Part shown: positions 58,736 through 64,000 of the stretch, one piece after another | How the letters are laid out: every line of letters begins with the position of its first letter | Position numbering within the stretch: position 1 is the first letter of the stretch | NCBI RefSeq assembly: GCF_026151205.1 | Contig: NC_087076.1 | Location: 2,317,902 to 2,381,901, forward strand | DNA: 64,000 bases | Origin: Bolinopsis microptera | Lineage: Eukaryota > Ctenophora > Tentaculata > Lobata > Bolinopsidae | Direction of reading: 5' to 3' | The notes under the pieces: generated by a model | The model's database searches: none | The model's input: the letters and a program-made list of their open reading frames with translations, nothing else | What the model was told of the DNA's origin: nothing | Program-made: the position numbers and the translations under genes

Positions 58736-59463
58736 TAAGAGGTCTCGACTGCCTAGGCATCAAACCTTGGCAATCGGTAATTTTCCTCTGGCCCGGAGTC
58801 AGCTGACCCTAGGGACCAGAGGATAAAGGCGTAGAGACTGTGTGTATCTACAAAAGTGGTTGTTTTTACAAGAGACAGGGCTTGCAACGCAAGGGAAGAA
58901 AAACGGGAGAAACAAACACAAAATGCATATTAAATGACTTAGAAATTCAAACAATCCTACACTACAATAAATGTTTATTACATAATTATAATATGTTGTA
59001 TAAACAAGAAACAGGGCTTGCAGGGCAAGAGATGGGACACATAAGAGCTGGCCACAGAGTGTATAATACAGTAATTCAGCAAACACCTATTACTAATACT
59101 GAAAACTGAATCACAAATTATCACAATAATTACAAGAATATATGAAATACTAAACACAATTTTTATACAAGAAACAGGGCTTGCAGAGCAAGGGAAGAAA
59201 AACAAGAGAAATAACTGTAACAATTGTATATCACAAAGTCCAGACGAAAATAATCTTTGCACAAATCTGGGAGTAAATTCAATACAGTACTTAATAAATA
59301 CAATAACTTTCCGATATGTACATTGATATGAGTTAAAAGTTGTATAAACAAGAGACAGGGCTTGCGGAGCAAGGGAAGAGATAAAAGAGGACCAGGCAAA
59401 AAGTATATATTACAGTTATACAGAATAAACTAAAACTGAAAGAAGTGTGTATTAAACACTCAA
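58736..59463 (-). repeat. 3' UTR of RLE-type LINE with four tandem repeats
   Basis: The motif ACAGGGCTTGC recurs at 58875, 59011, 59174 and 59355 (units of 136, 163 and 181 bp), each followed by GCAAGGGAAGA-type sequence. On the minus strand the element ends TGAGACCCGATATAATAATA. The same 3' end is found at 14127-14405 and 60968-61080. Confidence 0.85.
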
Positions 59464-60570
59464 TTAGATGTCTAAGACCATCCTGAGAATTCTGGCTGAT
59501 CCAAGCAGAGCTGTCTTCTGAAGATTAGAGATGCTCAGATTGCAGTGGACTGCATCGAGGTGCTTACGAAAGTTTATGGTGACAGTTCCTAAAGCGCCTA
59601 CCACCACTGGGACAATTGTAACCTTTCGTAAATTCCAGTTCTTCTTAATCTCTCTTTTTAGGTCTTGATAAGCTAGTATCTTATCTTGCTCTCTATCCAA
59701 GATCCGGGTATCTCCTGGGACTGCAACGTCGATGATGGTTGCTGCGTTGGTTACCTTGTCTACCAGGAGAAGATCCGGTCTGCAGTGCTCAATAACGTGG
59801 TCTGACTGGATGTGAAAGTCCCACAATAGCTTGACTTTTTCGTTCTCCAACACCTTCTCTGCTCGGTGTTCGTACCACTTTTTACTGCGTGGGAAGCCGT
59901 ATTCCTTGCACAGACTCCAGTGTAATGCGGCAGCTACTTTGTCATGCCGACACTTATATTCTGTCTGTGAAAGTTTTGGGCACCCATTCAGTATGTGATC
60001 TATTGTCTCATAATGATTTCTGCAGAGTCTGCAGAGTGGAGAAGAGCCAGGTGTTTTGTCAATCTTATTCTTTACATAGTTAGTCCTAAGTGCTTGGTCT
60101 TGGGCTGCTATCAACAATCCTTCTGTCTCCTTCTTCAAGTCTTGTTGAGTGAGCCAGTTCCAAGAGGTTATCGGATCTGCTATACCCGTCATCTGCCTTG
60201 GAAACTGTCCGTGCATCACTTTAGTAGTCCACTTCTCCTTGCGTATTTCCTCGCGTTGTGTTCGGTCAGTATCTTTGTCTATCTCTTCACCTAAGAGTAT
60301 CTTGTCTTTGACAAAGTAGTCCTTCAGAGCAATCAGTTCCGGGTCTCTACTCTTCATCACATAGGTGGTGAGTGCATTCTCCTCTCTCTTTACGACTTCC
60401 TCTATACTATGAAGCCCACGGCCACCAAGTTGACGGCTGACGTATAGCCGATCAACATCTCCTTGGGGATGATGAGCTCCATTTATCCTCATTAGTGTTC
60501 GGGTCTTGACGTCCAAGGCTTTGATTTCTCCAGCGTTCCAAGAAAGAATTCCAGCTCCATATCTTATCAT
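59464..60570 (-). mobile_element. RLE-type LINE, C-terminal half, second family
   Basis: The 368-codon minus-strand frame begins in the RT thumb (IRYGAGILSWNAGEIKALDV) and continues LGGRGLHSIEEVVKREENAL. CRLCRNHYETIDHILNGC is the CCHC motif, then KCRHDKVAAALHW (RHD), HCRPDLLLVDKVTNAATIID and VAVPGD (PD...D) complete the restriction-like endonuclease. It stops at 59464, before a long 3' UTR. RT motifs A-C are missing, so it is 5' truncated; the truncation lies at an (ATT)n run (60569-60589). It differs clearly from 54790-56716 in sequence. Confidence 0.88.
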
Positions 60571-60967
60571 TATTATTATTATTATTATAGTGAGGCAATG
60601 ACATTTATTAGGAAGAGAGTAAGATTTGACCTTTTGAGAACAGGACCAGGATAGAAATGGTCAGGCAATTCTGTATCGGTACCAAATGGTATAAATCAAA
60701 TCAAATCATGGTAACACTTCACCTCTGAACCGGAATGGTTTTTGTATTCCTATTTAATAAAACTAAAGTGCCACGAACTTTGGGGGGAAAGCTAAAACCT
60801 GCGGTATATGGGGGTTTTGGTTTTTAGGGTCCCAAATTGGTCTAAAATGGGTGGATAAGGCCTCAAATCTTGACTTACTTACTTTTTTTTGATATTTGCA
60901 CGTATGAACTTAGAAATTTAATGATATTCAACTTTTAGAAATTAAACTTAATTCTTGCTGCACAGTG
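60571..60967. other. Non-coding spacer with ATT run
   Basis: ATT microsatellite at 60569-60589. TCAAATCAAATCA near 60697. No gene is seen. Confidence 0.4.
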
Positions 60968-61080
60968 CCTTTGCATATAATAATAAGTCAGCTGACTCCG
61001 GGCCAGAGAAAAATTACCGATTGCCAAGGTTTGATGCCTAGGCAGTCGAGACCTCTTATTGAGACCCGATATAATAATAA
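60968..61080 (+). mobile_element. Short 3' end of the second RLE-type LINE family
   Basis: AGTCAGCTGACTCCGGGCCA through GCAGTCGAGACCTCTTATTG to GAGACCCGATATAATAATAA matches the 3' terminus of 58736-59463 in the opposite orientation. Severely 5' truncated, with an ATA-type tail. Confidence 0.8.
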
Positions 61081-62366
61081 TAACTAGAAATTTATGCAGT
61101 GCTTTATAGCTAAAAAGAACTCAAAATCCAAAGATTCAGTTCAAGCCATCAAAAGCGACTCATGAACATGTACATAAAAACTTAGAATTTTATGAAGTAT
61201 GGTTTTTATGAGAAAGATATTATATAATACTTAATATGAACACCTCTTCTTGAAAGGGATGAGTCTTTAGTCTTGCGTTTGTTGATATAGTCTGGACTCT
61301 GTCGCATGTTGTTGACGCATTAGAACACTGTTAAAGCAATTGTATAATCTATTCGTTGTCTTATTGGAACAAAATTGGCCTTTTTCAGGAATAGAGTGAC
61401 AAGTTGTTCCATTTTTTTAATAGCTTTTCCACCAAACAAGAATCATACACAGGAATTTTGTACCATCTGGAGTATCTTTATGAGAAAATCAGGTAAATCA
61501 TGTAAAAGTCCATTGCAATAGTTTTGAAAAGATGAAACAGCGGATGAGCTATCTTTTTAGGTCATAGTTAAGTTTTGAGCCTATAACTCGAAGGTTCCTG
61601 AAATTGATGTTGTAACAACTAATAAGTGAATTGATTTTCAAATGTAAGGAATTGATCAGTTAAACAAAAAATTCAGTTAAACAAAAACTGGACATGAAGA
61701 GTAACTGTTCTTTGTCTGTACTACAAAAGCTTATGATTTGTTTTCGTTTACTTTGAGTTTATTTTGGGTCATCCAGCTCTTAATATCTTGAAATGAATGT
61801 GTTATTCTCTCTTCGATTGTTGACAGATCTCGAAATAGTAGGTTAAACTCTATGTAAAGTTGGGTGTTATCTGCATACATGTGTCATAGCGAAGTACTGT
61901 CAAGCATGAGAGGAGTTCAGGGTTAATATGAGAACATGAACTAACAAGCACACCTTGAACTGAGCTTATGAGCATCCTCACTGGCTAATATTATATTACG
62001 GCCAGGGTATCAAGTCAATTAAGTCCACTATATCTTAGGGATAATCATCCTCCTCTATTCAGTATTCCTCTAAACGTGAACGTCTAAGTGAGATGTGATT
62101 CAAATGCTGAACACTTTGCATTGAAATCAGATGACAAACAGTATGCGACATCTAAAAGAAATAATCAGACCGATAAGTGTACAGATAATTGTACACTGTA
62201 CAGGGACCTGTACGGTAAATCAGGGTTTGCAGTAAACTGGGTTTGCGGTAAATTGGGCGCAGTAAATCGGGGTTTTGCTGTAATAATTATATATATATTC
62301 TAGCTCAGTCCCATTCATTCCACATTCCCTCCTTCAATTCTCTAAATAATTATAGAATTATTAGGT
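61081..62366. other. Non-coding interval upstream of the UPF0390-like gene
   Basis: Nothing is recognised up to about 62280. ATATATATATTC (62289-62300) lies about 70 bp before the next start codon and could serve as a TATA-like region, but this is conjecture. Confidence 0.4.
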
Positions 62367-62642
62367 ATGGCACAAGGTCTGAAGAAACACGGAAAAAGTC
62401 AGTCAATCAAGAAGAAGAAAAAGCCTGCTATTCAGAAGGTCAAAAAAGGAGCTAGGACTTTTGCTCCAAAAAAGAATGCAAGACTTCTAGAACATGCAGT
62501 GAAAAAGCAGATTGAGAAAGGAATAAATACCAATATTGAAGAAGCACTAAATAAAGCAATGGTTAACGATAACCATAAATTCAAAGTGGTCAAAAAGGCT
62601 TTGGGCGAAGAATCAAAGAAATCTGTAACTTCCAAAAAATAA
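62367..62642 (+). CDS. UPF0390 family small basic protein (C19orf53/LYDG10-like)
   Basis: A complete 91-residue frame. It begins MAQG, is lysine-rich (KKKKKPAIQKVKKGARTFAP), then KKNARLLEHAVKKQIEKGIN and a C-terminal helix-rich basic tail. The MAQG start, a KKGAR.FAPKK segment and 90-100 residue length are the hallmarks of UPF0390, the family of human C19orf53 (Leydig cell tumour 10-kDa homologue), a small nuclear or nucleolar protein of uncertain role. There is no visible intron. The stop codon TAA is itself part of an AATAAA hexamer, so a functional poly(A) signal may overlap the end of the frame. It lies 523 bp upstream of the TAF8-like gene on the same strand. Confidence 0.8.
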   Translation: MAQGLKKHGKSQSIKKKKKPAIQKVKKGARTFAPKKNARLLEHAVKKQIEKGINTNIEEALNKAMVNDNHKFKVVKKALGEESKKSVTSKK

Positions 62643-63165
62643 ATTTTAGGCTGCTTACTATTTATTTGAAATTGGGGCTGTTTTGTAGGGTTGATGTTAA
62701 CCTATTTATTCGATAAGTTAGCTATTAATTCTACACAATTTTTATGTGAATGGTAAATTCATTTCAAGTTGCTGTTGTTATGTGCATTTTTATCAAATTT
62801 TTATCAAATATGATTCAACAGCTTCCACTAGAAGACTGCTTCAGTTCTCATTCCAGTAATTTTAAGGTTTCTGTGCCTTTATTTATGGTATTTACAGTTG
62901 TTGGAAAAGTTCAATATAGCCAATTTTTCTAACAAGCTAGAACATATTATACTGTATTTATTGTTTTCAGTTGCAGGATTACTTGTCTAATTTATTTTCT
63001 TTCAAGATTCGTACAATTTCTCTTCCAGCTTGAATAAAAAATCTTGGTCCATTGTATGGATATCTTCAAATTCAAAATTATCTGTTCTAAATGATGAAAG
63101 ATTTTCAAGTTAGTAGTTTGTAATGTTTTTGCCAAGTTAACCTACCTTCTTCAGGACAATCAGGT
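62643..63165. other. Intergenic, AT-rich
   Basis: 3' UTR of the UPF0390-like gene and upstream region of the TAF8-like gene. The short frame at 62750-62932 has no domain. Confidence 0.4.
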
Positions 63166-63930
63166 TTGGACCTGTATGTAGAAATTGCAGTAATTCTAAC
63201 GAAGATGCACCAAGTAAATAGAACTGATTCAAGTTCAACCAACCAGTTACTGCCTCTTTATCTTGACAAGTTTGTTGCACAAATTATCAGATCCTTTGGG
63301 TGGCAGGCTGTTGCTCCTGAATGCTTGTCTTTGCTCACTGATTTAGCAAAAGATCTGATTCTCAAGATTGGAACTAAAGCATCAGTCTTCGCTCATCATG
63401 CTGGAAGAGCCACACCCTCCTTCTACGATGTGCAGTGCAGTATTTCTGAGTGTGGAATTGACGTTAGGAATATTCACCTCACCAGAACACTACCAAGGGT
63501 GCCTAGTGTGGTGAATAAACCACCTGAAAAACCACCCACTATTTTGAAGATAACAAAACCTCTACCACAGCCCTCCTATATACCAGATCATTTGAACCAC
63601 GATTTTCCTCAGCCACACACCTACATAAAGACACCAACTTACTCAATGCCAGTTTCATCTTACTCAAGTTTGCGGGAGGCTCGGGCCCGGCAGAGAAATG
63701 AAGTGTTGAACAGTTTGAGCAGACAAGTTGTAAACTCCTGCACTTCTATTCAGCTCATACCCGGTCTAGAGGACTGTGCTTGGGCCACTCCTGAAACTAT
63801 AGACTCTTTAGACTACCTCATCACTCATCAGGACGATTTCAAAATGAAGAAGAAAAAACGTAGAGTTCAGTCTAACAATATATACCTCCAGCCTCCTAAA
63901 TGCTCGTGGGCTGGGTTATTTACCTCTTGA
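63166..63930 (+). CDS. TAF8: TAF8-like TFIID subunit
   Basis: TAF8 is a TFIID subunit that pairs with TAF10 through a histone fold. Residues about 28-100 (LLPLYLDKFVAQIIRSFGWQ, SLLTDLAKDLILKIGTKASV, FAHHAGRATPSFYDV) fit a bromo-associated histone fold. Residues 138-180 (YIPDHLNHDFPQPHTYIKTP followed by TYSMPVSSYSSLREARARQR) are the TAF8 C-terminal signature (FP..HTYI.TPTY). A basic KMKKKKRR segment near residue 227 could be a nuclear localisation signal. At 254 residues it is shorter than vertebrate TAF8 (about 310). The first 13 codons, before a second ATG at 63205, look unlike the family, so translation may start there. No intron is visible. Confidence 0.8.
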   Translation: MDLYVEIAVILTKMHQVNRTDSSSTNQLLPLYLDKFVAQIIRSFGWQAVAPECLSLLTDLAKDLILKIGTKASVFAHHAGRATPSFYDVQCSISECGIDVRNIHLTRTLPRVPSVVNKPPEKPPTILKITKPLPQPSYIPDHLNHDFPQPHTYIKTPTYSMPVSSYSSLREARARQRNEVLNSLSRQVVNSCTSIQLIPGLEDCAWATPETIDSLDYLITHQDDFKMKKKKRRVQSNNIYLQPPKCSWAGLFTS

Positions 63931-64000
63931 ACACCGAGCATAATTTCTGTGAATTTTACAGTGTTTCATATAAAGCCTTAGTGCTAGATATGGTATAATT
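63931..64000. other. 3' flank of the TAF8-like gene
   Basis: Short AT-rich sequence to the window end. No AATAAA is seen in it. Confidence 0.4.

Overview
The window is AT-rich animal (metazoan, non-vertebrate) nuclear DNA. The evidence is a set of metazoan chromatin and transcription genes (HIRA, an HP1/chromobox gene, a TAF8-like gene, a UPF0390/C19orf53-like gene, a possible MCM3 exon) set in a dense field of non-LTR retrotransposons, MITEs, tRNA-derived SINEs, microsatellites and dispersed repeats. The phylum cannot be fixed from the sequence. Several host coding regions (BTB protein, TAF8-like, UPF0390, HIRA) have no visible intron; the chromobox gene does.

Layout. 0-6.4 kb: a 28S-rRNA-like patch, a tRNA-derived SINE, a hAT-type MITE with a perfect 8-bp target duplication, two decayed RTE-like LINE copies and a Harbinger-like MITE. 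6.4-12.6 kb: mostly non-coding, with local duplications and long G runs. 12.6-15.6 kb: first copy (A1) of a 3-kb segment that recurs at 27.6-30.7 kb (A2) and 46.1-48.9 kb (A3). On the minus strand A1 adjoins the end of a BTB-like remnant, A2 the end of HIRA, and A3 the end of an intact BTB gene. 15.7-22.6 kb: LINE fragments, an MCM3-like last exon, an unclassified 505-bp terminal-inverted-repeat element with 8-bp target duplication, and a third RTE copy broken by an LTR-like insert. From about 19.8 kb the sequence becomes noisy and repeats the RTE 3' end, which looks like poor assembly. 23-27.3 kb: FLYWCH/MULE fragments, the chromobox gene with a tripled first-exon unit, minisatellites and a LINE RNase H tail.

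30.7-33.4 kb holds HIRA on the minus strand, intron-free but broken by several single-base frameshifts. 34.8-44.8 kb is one Jockey/CR1-like LINE (minus strand) split by a 7-kb nested insertion. A 4.77-kb foldback-type DNA element, with long inverted arms made of TCTAGCG-type subrepeats, lies between 8-bp duplications GTCCAAGT. A 2.2-kb retro-insert with an ACAT tail then landed in the last bases of its right arm, giving a 9-bp duplication TAAAGGTCC. This foldback element is the most distinctive object in the window. 48.9-50.7 kb is the BTB gene. 51-61 kb carries more LINE remains, including two elements with a restriction-like endonuclease, one followed by four 3'UTR tandem repeats. 62.4-63.9 kb has the UPF0390-like and TAF8-like genes in tandem on the plus strand.

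The host genes share a nuclear theme: HIRA deposits histone H3.3, HP1-type chromodomains read H3K9 methylation, TAF8 is a TFIID subunit and MCM3 is a replicative helicase subunit. Nothing here shows that they are co-regulated; they are separated by mobile DNA.
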